Notes: generated from the sequence alone by a model not told the origin. DNA of 64,000 nucleotides from Tessaracoccus flavus (GCF_001997295.1 NZ_CP019605.1:2852001-2916000); one strand, 5' to 3'; counted from the first letter of the stretch, positions 8,024 to 16,833 are shown. A program made the numbers and translations.

Positions 8024-8733
8024 GCGCGACCTCGGATGCCTTCGACCGGGGGGCAGGCCGCTACGACCTCATGGTGAGCCTCAACCCGGGGTACCACCAC
8101 GAGCTTGGGCGTGCGTCGCGCGAACTGAGCGCACGGCTGAAGGGCCGCGAAGGCCTGAGCCTCATCGACCTTGCCTGCGGCTCCGGTGCCTCGACGCGGA
8201 CGCTGGTCGAAGCCACCCCTCCCGGCACCCGCATCACGGGGATCGACGCTTCCGCCGGCATGCTCGCAGAGGCCCGCAGCAAGCCCTGGCCGCCAGAGGT
8301 CCGGTTCACCCAGGCGAGCGCCGGCCGGCTCGACGTCTCCGCCTTCGGCGAGCACGACGGGGTGCAGGCCTGCTACCTGCTGCGCAACGTCCCCGAGCAG
8401 GAACGCGACCGCGCCGTTGACGAGATCTTCTCCCTCCTGAGGCCGGGGGGATGGGCGGTGTTCCAGGAGTACTCCGTCCGGGGCAATGCCCGCGCCACCG
8501 CAGTGTGGTCGGCGGTGGCCTCGGCGATCATCATCCCGCTGGGCTGGATCATCGACCGCAACCCCGATCTATACCGCTACCTGCACCGCAGCGTCCTCGA
8601 GTTCGACGACGTCGCGACGGTGGCCGACCGGCTCACGCGCGCCGGCTTCGTCGACGTGGCTCACCGCACCGCGTCGGGATGGCAGCGCGGAATCTTGCAC
8701 ACATTCGTCTGCCGCAAGCCAAAGGAGACCTGA
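8020..8733 (+). CDS. Class I SAM-dependent methyltransferase of the carotenoid locus
   Basis: The protein has 237 aa with a GTG start at 8020; no other in-frame start lies between the upstream stop and the conserved region. Motif I, LIDLACGSGASTRTL, and the acidic loop TGIDASAGML mark a Rossmann-fold SAM methyltransferase of the UbiE/BioC type. The C-terminal half has a hydrophobic stretch, so a lipophilic substrate is likely. The stop overlaps the next start by 1 nt (TGATG). Given the crt neighbours, I infer methylation of a carotenoid or another isoprenoid. Confidence 0.75.
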   Translation: MSATSDAFDRGAGRYDLMVSLNPGYHHELGRASRELSARLKGREGLSLIDLACGSGASTRTLVEATPPGTRITGIDASAGMLAEARSKPWPPEVRFTQASAGRLDVSAFGEHDGVQACYLLRNVPEQERDRAVDEIFSLLRPGGWAVFQEYSVRGNARATAVWSAVASAIIIPLGWIIDRNPDLYRYLHRSVLEFDDVATVADRLTRAGFVDVAHRTASGWQRGILHTFVCRKPKET

Positions 8734-10232
8734 TGCAGCACACCCTGCCCGGGCGCGATAAGCGCGCCGTCCGCCACGAAGGCCCGAAGGGGTCGCCACG
8801 GGTTCAGGCGACTGCGGGGGTGGTCGGCGGCGGCATCGCCGGCATCGCCGCAGCCGTGGGCCTGGCCGAGCGCGGCGTGAAGGTGACGCTCTTCGAGACC
8901 GGCGACCGGCTCGGCGGGCGCGTGGCGGCCTGGCCGCTCGACGACGAGCGCACGATGAGCCGCGGGTTCCACGCGTTCTTCCGTCAGTATTACAACCTCC
9001 GCAACCTGCTGAAGCGGATCGACCCCGAACTCAGCGTCCTCGTCCCGATCGAGGACTACCCGCTGCAGCGGCCCGACGGGATGAAGGACTCCTTCACGGG
9101 GCTGAACCCCAATCCGCCGTGGTCGGTCATGCAGTTCGTGCTGCGCAGCCCTGCCTTCACGCCGAAGACGTTCGTCAAGGTGAACGTGCCGGCTGCGCTC
9201 GAGCTGATGCGCGTGCGCTTCCCCGAGACCTACTCGAAGTACGACGGCGAGTCCGCCGCGGCTTTCCTCGACCGCCTGCGGTTCCCCGACGCGGCGCGCG
9301 ATCTGGCCCTCGAAGTGTTCGCGCGCTCGTTCTTCGCCGACCCGTCGGAGTTCGCCGCCGGCGAGCTCATCGCCATGTTCCACACCTACTTCATCGGCTC
9401 GGCCGAGGGTCTGCTGTTCGACGTGCCGAACGACGACTACGACGCGGTGCTCTGGGCCCCTCTGGCGGACTACCTCCGCGGCCTGGGCGTTGAGATCCGG
9501 ACCGGGACGACGGTCGACAGCGTCGAGCCGGGCGACGACGGTGCCGCGGTGGTCGTCGATGGCGTCAGGCTGCACTACGACGGCGTGGTCATCGCCGCCG
9601 ATCCGCGGCGGGCGCGCGCGCTCCTCGCCGACACGGACCTGCCCGAGCAGTGGCGTCGGCAGGTGGCGGACACGGTCAACGCCCCGCCGTTCGTCGTGGT
9701 TCGGCTCTGGCTCGACCGGCTCGTCAACGCCGACCGCCCGGCCTTCCTGGGCACCTCCGGGTACGGGCCGCTGGACAACGTGAGCGTGCTGGAGCGCTTC
9801 GAGGCCGGCGCTGCCCGCTGGTCGAAGGAGAACGGCGGATCGGTCGTCGAACTTCACGCCTACGCGGCGCCCGACGACACCGCGTCCTCGAGCGAGGCGG
9901 CCGACGCCGTCGTGGCGCAGTTGGAGGACGAGCTGTACCGGGTGTTCCCGGAGACCCGCGACGCGGGCGTCGTGCACCGGGAGGTCCTCGTCGAGGACGA
10001 CTGCACGCTCATCCGCCCGACCGGCTGGGACCAGCGGCCGACCATCAGCACCCCGTCACCGTCGGTCAAGCTGGCCGGCGACTGGGTGCGCTGCGACTAC
10101 CCCGTGGCGCTCATGGAGCGGGCCGCCACGACGGGTTTCATCGCCGCCAACGAGTTGCTCGCCCGCTGGAACGGCCAGGGTCACGATCTCTGGACAGTCC
10201 CGATGCGCGGCCTCCTCGCCGGTCGCCGCTGA
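8733..10232 (+). CDS. CrtU-like FAD-dependent carotenoid oxidoreductase
   Basis: The protein has 499 aa; the ATG at 8733 overlaps the methyltransferase stop and has AAAGGAG upstream. The dinucleotide fold GGGIAGIAAAVGLAERG begins near residue 30. The motif RGFHAFFRQYYNLR is typical of the CrtU group (isorenieratene synthase/carotene desaturase), and the C-terminal LAGDWV region closes the FAD site. CrtU normally aromatises beta-ionone rings, yet no lycopene cyclase is visible in this locus, so the exact reaction is uncertain. An N-terminal extension of ~27 residues before the FAD motif is unassigned. Confidence 0.72.
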   Translation: MQHTLPGRDKRAVRHEGPKGSPRVQATAGVVGGGIAGIAAAVGLAERGVKVTLFETGDRLGGRVAAWPLDDERTMSRGFHAFFRQYYNLRNLLKRIDPELSVLVPIEDYPLQRPDGMKDSFTGLNPNPPWSVMQFVLRSPAFTPKTFVKVNVPAALELMRVRFPETYSKYDGESAAAFLDRLRFPDAARDLALEVFARSFFADPSEFAAGELIAMFHTYFIGSAEGLLFDVPNDDYDAVLWAPLADYLRGLGVEIRTGTTVDSVEPGDDGAAVVVDGVRLHYDGVVIAADPRRARALLADTDLPEQWRRQVADTVNAPPFVVVRLWLDRLVNADRPAFLGTSGYGPLDNVSVLERFEAGAARWSKENGGSVVELHAYAAPDDTASSSEAADAVVAQLEDELYRVFPETRDAGVVHREVLVEDDCTLIRPTGWDQRPTISTPSPSVKLAGDWVRCDYPVALMERAATTGFIAANELLARWNGQGHDLWTVPMRGLLAGRR

Positions 10233-10237
10233 CCAGG

Positions 10238-10560
10238 ATCCCTGAGCAGCTCGCGAGGAACGAGCGAGCGTCCGTCGAAGGGTCACGACCTCATTGTTTA
10301 CCACCGCCCCCGACCACGAGGGCGGCGACCACGGTCCAGGCCGTAACCCTTCGACAAGCTCAGGGACCTGGATTGATCCCTGAGCAGCTCGCGAGGAACG
10401 AGCGAGCGTCCGTCGAAGGGTCACGACCTCGCGGCCTACCGCCGCCCCCAACCACAAGGGCGGCGACCACACTCACGGCCGTAACCCTTCGACAAGCTCA
10501 GGGATCAAGAACCGACAAGCTAGGGGATCAAGAACCGACAAGCTCAGGGATCACAGACAA
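10238..10560. repeat. Compound hairpin repeats, two tandem units
   Basis: Two tandem units of about 139 bp each open with CCCTGAGCAGCTCGCGAGG and close with CCCTTCGACAAGCTCAGGG. A GC hairpin (CCGCC...GGGCGG) lies in the middle of each. Short extra copies of GACAAGCT(C/A)(A/G)GGGATCA follow. This fills the 330-bp gap between the convergent FAD-enzyme and crtB genes. I see no gene in it; it may act as a bidirectional terminator. Confidence 0.8.
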
Positions 10561-10564
10561 CTGC

Positions 10565-11461
10565 TCAGGTGAAGCTGAGCTTGGGGACGCCGAGGGTGAG
10601 GGCCCGGGCGGTGAGCGCGACCTTCTCCCGGTCCGGCACCCGGATGCGGCCGGAGAAGACGTCGTAGTCAGCAGCCTCAATACGGTCGAGGATCCGGCTG
10701 TAGAGCACAAGCGCCGTGCCGACACAGAGGCGTGAGCGTCTGGGAAGCATCGCCAGACCGCGCTCGCCCTCCGCGTAGAGCTCGCGGTTCCGCGCGACCT
10801 GCTCCGCCATCATCGAGCGCCACTCAGGCGTCACCCGTCGGAGCGACGGGTCGGCGCCGTGCCGGGCGAGATCCTCCTGTGGCAGGTAGACCCGCCCCCG
10901 GTCGAGGTCCTCCTCGACGTCGCGCAAAAAGTTCGTCAGCTGGAAGGCGTTGCCCAACGCACGGGCCGGCCCCATGGCCTTGTCGGTGAACGGTTCGAGG
11001 ACCGGCAGCATCATCTCGCCGATGACTGCGGCCGAGCCCTCCATATAGCCGTCGCGCAGTTCCTCCCAGGTGGCCCAGCTGGTCTTCGTCAGATCGGCAG
11101 CCATCGCGTCGAAGAAGCGGTCGAAGCACTCCGGGTCGGTGCCACGACGGCTGATCGAGTCGACGATCGCCGCCATCACCGGCGGATGGTCACCCGTCGG
11201 GTTCGCCAGAGCATCGAAGAACGTGGCGCGGAACGCCGCCAGCCGCTCCTCCGGCGTTCCGTTGGGCGGCACGGCGGTATCCGCCGGGGCGACCGTCTCG
11301 GGCTCGTCGACGATGTCGTCGGCCAGCCTGCAGAGAGCGTAGACGGCGAAGACATCGCGCCTCTGACTCTCGGGCAACAGCCTGGCCCCCCAGTAGTACG
11401 TGGTGCCGTGAAGCTTCGTCAGCTCGGCCGCGCGCTGGTAGCCGGCGTCGAGCGCCGTCAC
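10565..11461 (-). CDS. crtB: Phytoene synthase
   Basis: The protein has 298 aa. Both Asp-rich motifs of squalene/phytoene synthases are present: CRLADDIVDE (residues ~44-53) and FLRDVEEDLDRGRVYLP. It condenses two geranylgeranyl diphosphates to phytoene. Its ATG overlaps the crtI stop by 4 nt, so it is the last gene of the idi-crtE, crtI, crtB operon. The repeat block after the stop separates it from the convergent gene. Confidence 0.93.
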   Translation of the reverse strand: MTALDAGYQRAAELTKLHGTTYYWGARLLPESQRRDVFAVYALCRLADDIVDEPETVAPADTAVPPNGTPEERLAAFRATFFDALANPTGDHPPVMAAIVDSISRRGTDPECFDRFFDAMAADLTKTSWATWEELRDGYMEGSAAVIGEMMLPVLEPFTDKAMGPARALGNAFQLTNFLRDVEEDLDRGRVYLPQEDLARHGADPSLRRVTPEWRSMMAEQVARNRELYAEGERGLAMLPRRSRLCVGTALVLYSRILDRIEAADYDVFSGRIRVPDREKVALTARALTLGVPKLSFT

Positions 11462-12927
11462 AGTTCAGCCACCCTCTCCGCGGCGAGCTTCCCCGAGATC
11501 AGCACCATCGGGATGCCGACGCCGGGCGTCGTGCCGGAACCGGCGAAGACGAGCCCCGGCACCCGCTTGTCGATGTTCTTTGGACGGAACGGGCCGGTCT
11601 GCGAGAACTTGTGGGACAGCGCGAACGGGGTGCCCGCGGCCATGCCCTGGGCAAGCCAGTCCTCGGGGGTGACCAGTTCCTCCGTGACGATGTCAGTCGG
11701 GTAGCCGTTGGCCTCGAGGAAGGCCAGCATGCGCTCCCGCAGGCGGGGCCCCTCGATGGCCCAGTCGATCTTGCCCACCTGCAGGTTCGGGACCGGCTCC
11801 AGCACGTACAGCGTGTGGCAGCCCTCCGGCGCCGCCGTCGGATCGGTGATCGACGGGATGGCCACGTACCGCGAGGGGTCGGCCATCGGGACTCCACGGT
11901 CGAGGAGGTCCTTGAACGCGTCGTCCCACGCCTCTCCGAAGTGGATGTTGTGGTGGCCCTTGTCCTCGGGGATCTCGCCGCGCACCCCGAGGTGCCAGAC
12001 GACGGCGCTGGGCGAGTACTGGCCCTTGCGCGCCACCCGCGGCGGGGTGAGTTCGGGCAGCATCTTCTCGTAGGCCACCGGCAGGTCGGCCGTCACGACC
12101 ACCGCGTCGGCGGTGACGATCTCGCCATCGGTGAGCCGCACGCCCGTGGCCGCGCCGTCGGCACCGCGAACGACCCGCTCCACCGAGGTCGACCAGCGGA
12201 AGTCGACGCCGGCCTCGGCGGCCGCCCACGCCATGGCCTTCGGCACCGCGCCCATCCCGCCGTCGGGGAACCAGACGCCCTCGATCGAGTCCATGTAGGT
12301 GATGACCGCGTAGAGCGCCAGGGCCTTCGCGGGGGCGAGGCCCGCGTACATGGCCTGGAAGCTGAACACCCGGTGCAGCCGCTCATCCTCGAAACGCCTC
12401 CCCACCGCGCGCCCGAGGCGGCCGAAGCCGCCGAGCGCCACGAGCTTGAGCGCAGCCACCGGCGACCGGAACAGGCTGAGGGGGGAATTGAAGTTGGCGT
12501 CGATGAAGTGGGGCAGCTCGACGTCGTTGAGTTTCGTCAGCCAGGCCACGAACTTGTCGAACGCCACGGCGTCGCGCTCGCCGCACATCGCGGCGATCTC
12601 CTTGCGCATCTTCCTGTGACCGGGGCGCACCAGCAGCCTGGAGCCATCGGCGAAGAACGTGTGGTAGGCGGGGTCCAGGAGTTTCATGTCGACGTAGTCG
12701 CGCCAGGTGGCCCCGACGGCTTCGAAGGCCTCCTCGAGCAGCGAGACCATGGTGAAGACGACCGGGCCGGTATCGAACCGGAACCCGTCGCGTTCCAGGA
12801 CTCCGCTGCGCCCACCGGGGATGGCCTCGCGCTCGATGACCGTCACCCGGTGACCGGCCCCCGCCAGATGCATGGCGGCCGCCAGGCCGGACAGGCCCGC
12901 CCCGACCACGACGACGTGCTTGCTCAT
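11458..12927 (-). CDS. crtI: Phytoene desaturase
   Basis: The protein has 489 aa from the ATG at 12927, chosen because GGAGGG lies directly upstream and it overlaps the idi-crtE stop (ATGA). The N-terminus has the FAD motif VVVVGAGLSGLAAAMHLAGAG, and the C-terminus GTTPGVGIPMVLISGKLA is diagnostic of CrtI-type desaturases. It introduces double bonds into phytoene to give coloured carotenes such as lycopene. It lies between crtE and crtB in one operon. Confidence 0.93.
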   Translation of the reverse strand: MSKHVVVVGAGLSGLAAAMHLAGAGHRVTVIEREAIPGGRSGVLERDGFRFDTGPVVFTMVSLLEEAFEAVGATWRDYVDMKLLDPAYHTFFADGSRLLVRPGHRKMRKEIAAMCGERDAVAFDKFVAWLTKLNDVELPHFIDANFNSPLSLFRSPVAALKLVALGGFGRLGRAVGRRFEDERLHRVFSFQAMYAGLAPAKALALYAVITYMDSIEGVWFPDGGMGAVPKAMAWAAAEAGVDFRWSTSVERVVRGADGAATGVRLTDGEIVTADAVVVTADLPVAYEKMLPELTPPRVARKGQYSPSAVVWHLGVRGEIPEDKGHHNIHFGEAWDDAFKDLLDRGVPMADPSRYVAIPSITDPTAAPEGCHTLYVLEPVPNLQVGKIDWAIEGPRLRERMLAFLEANGYPTDIVTEELVTPEDWLAQGMAAGTPFALSHKFSQTGPFRPKNIDKRVPGLVFAGSGTTPGVGIPMVLISGKLAAERVAEL

Positions 12928-14555
12928 GCGTCCCTCCAAGCGACAGCGCGGGCCGCGGTTCGCAGCCCCTCAACACCCTCGCCGACCAGCGGTCGGGTGT
13001 GCAGTTCCACGAGCGCCGCGTCGACCGCCTCGGTGATCATCCGTTCGACGTCCTCGTGGACGCCGGCCCGGCGCATGGCCGCCGCCAGGCTGGCGACGTC
13101 GGCCCGGGAGAAACCCGGCGTGCCGACCCGCTGGAGCAGCGCCGCGGCGTCGCCCTGGAGGCGCTGCCCCGCGAGCGAGAGCAGCACGGTCGCCTTGGCC
13201 TCGTAGAGGTCGTCCCCGGCCGGTTTCCCGGTGACTGCTGGGTCCCCCCAGACACCCAGCACGTCGTCGCGCAGGGCGAACGCGCGTCCGATGTGGTCCC
13301 CGAACGCCATCAGTGTGTCGACGACCCCGGCGGGTGCCATCGCGGCCGCCGCGCCGAGCTGCATGGGCCTGGCCACCGTGTAGCGGCCCGACTTCACCTG
13401 CGCGACGTGCTTGGCGTGGGCGAGGTCGCGGCGCCCGGCGGCGGCCCCGGTGAGGTCCGCGCGCTGTCCGGCGATGAGTTCCACCGACAGCGCATACCAG
13501 ACTTCGCGCATCTCCTCGGGGAGGCCGTCGATCAGCCGGTCCGCCAGCACGTGGGCGAGGTCTCCGAGCAGGATCGCGACGTTGCGGCCGAACAGCTCTC
13601 CGTTGCCGTACGCGCCGGTGGCACGGTGCCGGGCGGCCGCCTCGACATGTGCCGCGGGGCGCCCGCGCCGCGACGACGACTCGTCCATGACGTCGTCGTG
13701 GATGAGCGCGAAGAGGTGCAGGAGCTCAAGGGCGGCGGCGGCGCGCACAAGGTTGCGGTAGCCCGGGCTGCCGGTGCGTCCGCCGGCAGCGATGAACGCC
13801 CAGTACGCCATGGTCACCCGGAAGCGCTTGCCCCGACCGATGAGCAGGTCGGCGGCCCACTTCGGGAGGTCGGCCGCGAGCACGTCCAGCCCGACGTTGC
13901 CGGCATACCGGGTCCACTCGTCGGCGAGGCCGGCCATCTCGTTCTTGAGCAGCGCCTCGACGTCGGTCAGCGCCCGCTCGACGTCGACAGAGGCGGAGAC
14001 CCCCATCGAGGCCGACGGGTGGGCGCGGCCGATGAGCGGCACCTGGCGCACGGCCCACGGGCTGTAGACGGCGGGGGTGGCGCTGATCGCGGCGACGAAG
14101 CTCTCCCAGGGCACCCACGCCCACTCGGCCACCTCGTCGGGGTCCGGCCGCGGGGTCGGGTCGCCTTCGACGACGGCACCGAACACCGGACAGATCTCGT
14201 TCTCGACGATGCCCGAGGCGTCGACGGCGCGGTAGCGGAAGTTGGGCACCAGCGGCGTGAGAGGCCCGATCGTGAGCCCGAGCTCCTCCTCGACCCGCCG
14301 GTGGGCGGCGTCGTCGAAGCTCTCCTCCGGCTTGGGGTGACCGCAGCAGGAATTGGTCCACACCCCGCCCCAGGTCTTCTTGCTCAGCGCCCGCCGGGTG
14401 AGCAGCACCTCGCCTCGTTCGTTGAACAGGTACGTCGAGAACGCGAGGTGGAGCGGAGTGTCGGCGGTGTGCACCTGGGTGCGATCGGCGCGCCCGATGG
14501 GCTGTCCGTCGTCACTGAGGAGAATCACTTCGTCGGCGGTCACGGTGGTGGTCAT
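12924..14555 (-). CDS. Fused IPP isomerase - geranylgeranyl diphosphate synthase
   Basis: This is a 543-aa two-domain protein. Residues ~1-175 are a type I isopentenyl diphosphate isomerase (Nudix fold) with the catalytic Cys motif TNSCCGHP and the metal-binding RRVEEELG. Residues ~195-543 are a trans-prenyltransferase with the first Asp motif LIHDDVMDE and the second ALRDDVLG...GDDL. The fusion would convert IPP to DMAPP and elongate to GGPP in one polypeptide feeding crtB. Start 14555 is my choice; 14570 is also possible and neither has a strong ribosome site. Confidence 0.9.
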   Translation of the reverse strand: MTTTVTADEVILLSDDGQPIGRADRTQVHTADTPLHLAFSTYLFNERGEVLLTRRALSKKTWGGVWTNSCCGHPKPEESFDDAAHRRVEEELGLTIGPLTPLVPNFRYRAVDASGIVENEICPVFGAVVEGDPTPRPDPDEVAEWAWVPWESFVAAISATPAVYSPWAVRQVPLIGRAHPSASMGVSASVDVERALTDVEALLKNEMAGLADEWTRYAGNVGLDVLAADLPKWAADLLIGRGKRFRVTMAYWAFIAAGGRTGSPGYRNLVRAAAALELLHLFALIHDDVMDESSSRRGRPAAHVEAAARHRATGAYGNGELFGRNVAILLGDLAHVLADRLIDGLPEEMREVWYALSVELIAGQRADLTGAAAGRRDLAHAKHVAQVKSGRYTVARPMQLGAAAAMAPAGVVDTLMAFGDHIGRAFALRDDVLGVWGDPAVTGKPAGDDLYEAKATVLLSLAGQRLQGDAAALLQRVGTPGFSRADVASLAAAMRRAGVHEDVERMITEAVDAALVELHTRPLVGEGVEGLRTAARAVAWRDA

Positions 14556-14587
14556 GTTGGAGTGTCCCATGCTTGGCTGATGGCCAG

Positions 14588-14616
14588 AGCCTATCCGGGC
14601 TATTGCCATGCTGCAA
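14588..14616 (-). promoter_or_regulatory. idi-crtE promoter
   Basis: On the minus strand, -35 TTGCAG (14616-14611), a 17-bp spacer and -10 TAGGCT (14593-14588). The -10 is identical to that of the methyltransferase promoter. The 11-bp repeats at 14619-14640 abut the -35, and a third register of the repeat would overlap it. Confidence 0.6.
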
Positions 14617-14631
14617 GAGTTTGTCTAAGGT
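14603..14631 (+). promoter_or_regulatory. Promoter of the LitR/CarH-type gene
   Basis: A -35 TTGCCA (14603-14608), 17 bp, then -10 TAAGGT (14626-14631). The -10 lies inside the direct-repeat operator, so the regulator should repress its own gene. The predicted mRNA start is near 14638, which gives a ~35-nt leader with a Shine-Dalgarno sequence. Confidence 0.45.
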
Positions 14632-14640
14632 TTGTCGAAG
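14619..14640 (+). promoter_or_regulatory. Two abutting 11-bp direct repeats, probable LitR/CarH operator
   Basis: GTTTGTCTAAG (14619-14629) and GTTTGTCGAAG (14630-14640) are exact neighbours with 10 of 11 bases equal. They lie between the divergent idi-crtE and regulator genes. Similar repeats at 7935-7956 flank the other carotenoid promoter. Confidence 0.65.
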
Positions 14641-14672
14641 ATGGCCAGCGTGGCCGGAGGGAGGCTGACGAC

Positions 14673-15530
14673 ATCTACACCGTCAAACAGGCGTCCCAGC
14701 TCACCGGCATACCCGAGGCGACTCTTCGCATGTGGGAGCGCCGCTACCGCATCGTCTTCCCGCATCGATCGGCCTCCGGTTTCCGCCTCTACGACGACGG
14801 CCAGCTCGACCGTCTCCGCGAAATGGCTGCGCAGGTCAACGGCGGCGTGCCGGCCTCGCGAGCCGCGCAGGCGATCCTCGACGCGGCCGCGTCCTGGCCT
14901 CGGCCGGAAGCGGGCGGGCATACCGGCGACGACCTCGTCGCCGCGGCCGCGACCCTCGACCCACTCACCCTCGATAACGTCATCGGCCGCGCCTTCGCGC
15001 GGGCGGACTTCGACGAGGTTGCCACCGGCTGGCTCCAGCCCCAGATCACCGCGCTCGGCGACGCGTGGGCCGACGGCAGGCTGACGGTGGCCCAGGAGCA
15101 CTTCGCCAGCGCGGGCCTGATGCGCGCTATCGGTGCCGTCTTCGACGCCGCCCCACCCGCCAGCGGCGCGGCGGTGCTGGTGGGGCTGCCGCCGCGCGAG
15201 CGGCACGAGCTCGCCCTCTACGCGTTCGCCGCCTGCCTCCGGCGCCGGGGTGTCAATGTGATCTACCTCGGGGCCGACGTGCCCGCGACCGACTGGGTCA
15301 GCGCGGCGGTCGAGAGCCACGCCCGCGCCGCCGTCATCGGGGTGAGCGCCCGTCGGGCAGGTCCGAAGGCGCAGGAGGTCGCGGACCAGCTCGGGGCACT
15401 CACTCCGCCGGTGTCGGTGTGGGCCGGCGGCTCGCACCGTGACCTCGTCGAGGGGGTCCATCAGCTGCCCGACCCCGTGTCCGAGGCGGCGGCCGTCCTG
15501 CACCTGAGTCTCACCACGGGCCGCGCCTGA
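14673..15530 (+). CDS. litR: LitR/CarH-type MerR regulator with B12-binding photosensor domain
   Basis: The protein has 285 aa if started at 14673. The N-terminal MerR HTH (YTVKQASQLTGIPEATLRMWERRY) is followed by a helical bundle with W-x9-EH (WADGRLTVAQEH) and a B12-binding fold with the axial-histidine motif ExH (PPRERHELA). These are the key residues of AdoB12-dependent light-sensing repressors such as CarH, which release carotenoid promoters in light. The start is odd: GGAGGGAGG lies 8 nt before ATC at 14673, just where homologues begin (M-YTVKQ), and no ATG/GTG/TTG is in frame nearby. An ATG at 14580 is in frame but would put the promoter and operator inside the gene. Confidence 0.85.
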   Translation: MYTVKQASQLTGIPEATLRMWERRYRIVFPHRSASGFRLYDDGQLDRLREMAAQVNGGVPASRAAQAILDAAASWPRPEAGGHTGDDLVAAAATLDPLTLDNVIGRAFARADFDEVATGWLQPQITALGDAWADGRLTVAQEHFASAGLMRAIGAVFDAAPPASGAAVLVGLPPRERHELALYAFAACLRRRGVNVIYLGADVPATDWVSAAVESHARAAVIGVSARRAGPKAQEVADQLGALTPPVSVWAGGSHRDLVEGVHQLPDPVSEAAAVLHLSLTTGRA

Positions 15531-15591
15531 CTCACGGGGCGCACGCGTACGCCCGGCTTCGTACACTGGCCCCAACAGATCAGGAGCTTCC

Positions 15592-16779
15592 GTGCAGCAA
15601 CGCAAGGCCATCAGACGAGACGATCCTCAGGGACCACGGCTGGAGCGGACGGGGTCGGTCGTGCGCATCCGCTCTCTGGCGGCGGGCCGCCAGTTGCTGC
15701 GCGAGCGTCACCGCACGACGCAGGCCGGTTTCACGGCGGAGAAGATCCCGAAGGGTTTCCTCAAGCACCACCCGATCCTGATCTCCGACGGCCCACTGCA
15801 CGACGAGCAGCGGACGAAGGTCGGCCGCTTCTTCGCGCCGAAGGTGGTCGCCGAGCGCTACCCCGGACTCATGGCGGACTCGGCCGACCGGCTGCTGGCC
15901 GGCGTCGAGGGGGAACTGCTGCTCGACGACCTGGCCCTGCTGTACTCGGTCGAGGTGACCGCCAAGGTCGTGGGGCTGACGGAGTCGCCGGTCGAGAAGA
16001 TGGCCGGTCGGCTGACGACGTTCTTCAACCAGCCACCCTTCGATATCACCAAGCCGGATCTCGGGCGGACCGGCAAGCAGTGGGCGGCTGCCGCCGTCAA
16101 CGGCCTCGTGCCGGTGGCGAGGTTCTACGTCCGCGACGTCCGCCCGGCGGTCCGGGCCCGGCGCAAGGAGCCGCGCGGCGACGTCATCAGCCACCTCATC
16201 GCCGAGGGCTACACCAACGCCGACATCCTCATCGAGTGCGTGACCTACGGCACCGCCGGCATGGTGACCACGCGTGAGTTCATCTGCATGGCCGCCTGGC
16301 ACTTGCTGACCGACGAGGACCTGCGGTCCCGCTACGAGGCGGGCGAGGAGCGCGACCGCATCGCGGTGCTGAACGAGATCATCCGCCTGGAACCGGTCGT
16401 CGGGCACCTCTACCGGCGGGTGCAGGAGTCCTTCTCGATCGAGGACGGCTCGGACTCCATGAACCTCGAGCCGGGCGACCTCGTGGACGTGTGCGTCCGT
16501 GACGCCAACGTCGACCCGGAGGCTGTGGGCTCCGACGCTCTGTCGCTCTGCCCTGCCCGCAACCTTCCGCGCGGGGTGGATGCCGCCGCGCTCACGTTCG
16601 GCGACGGAGCCCACCGGTGCCCCGGTCAGCCGCTGGCCCTTCTGGAAGCCGACGCGCTGCTCACCCGCCTGCTGGCGCTGAACCCCAGGATCGTGAGCGA
16701 GCCGGAGCTGGGCTGGGACGACCTCATCGCCGGCTACACGCTGCGCGGCTTCCGCCTGGCACTTGCCCTCAACGGCTGA
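15592..16779 (+). CDS. Cytochrome P450 of the carotenoid locus
   Basis: The protein has 395 aa with a GTG start preceded by AGGAG. The heme-binding loop FGDGAHRCPG, the ExxR motif (NEIIR) and an I-helix AGMVTT are all present, so it should be active. It is soluble, with no N-terminal anchor, and would need a separate ferredoxin/reductase. It follows the LitR gene by 61 bp in the same direction. Hydroxylation or ketolation of a carotenoid is the natural guess, from context only. Confidence 0.88.
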   Translation: MQQRKAIRRDDPQGPRLERTGSVVRIRSLAAGRQLLRERHRTTQAGFTAEKIPKGFLKHHPILISDGPLHDEQRTKVGRFFAPKVVAERYPGLMADSADRLLAGVEGELLLDDLALLYSVEVTAKVVGLTESPVEKMAGRLTTFFNQPPFDITKPDLGRTGKQWAAAAVNGLVPVARFYVRDVRPAVRARRKEPRGDVISHLIAEGYTNADILIECVTYGTAGMVTTREFICMAAWHLLTDEDLRSRYEAGEERDRIAVLNEIIRLEPVVGHLYRRVQESFSIEDGSDSMNLEPGDLVDVCVRDANVDPEAVGSDALSLCPARNLPRGVDAAALTFGDGAHRCPGQPLALLEADALLTRLLALNPRIVSEPELGWDDLIAGYTLRGFRLALALNG

Positions 16780-16833
16780 CCGTCGCCCTGCGTAGCGGCC
16801 GCGTATCGAGGGGCCCGTGATTCCTCATACTCA

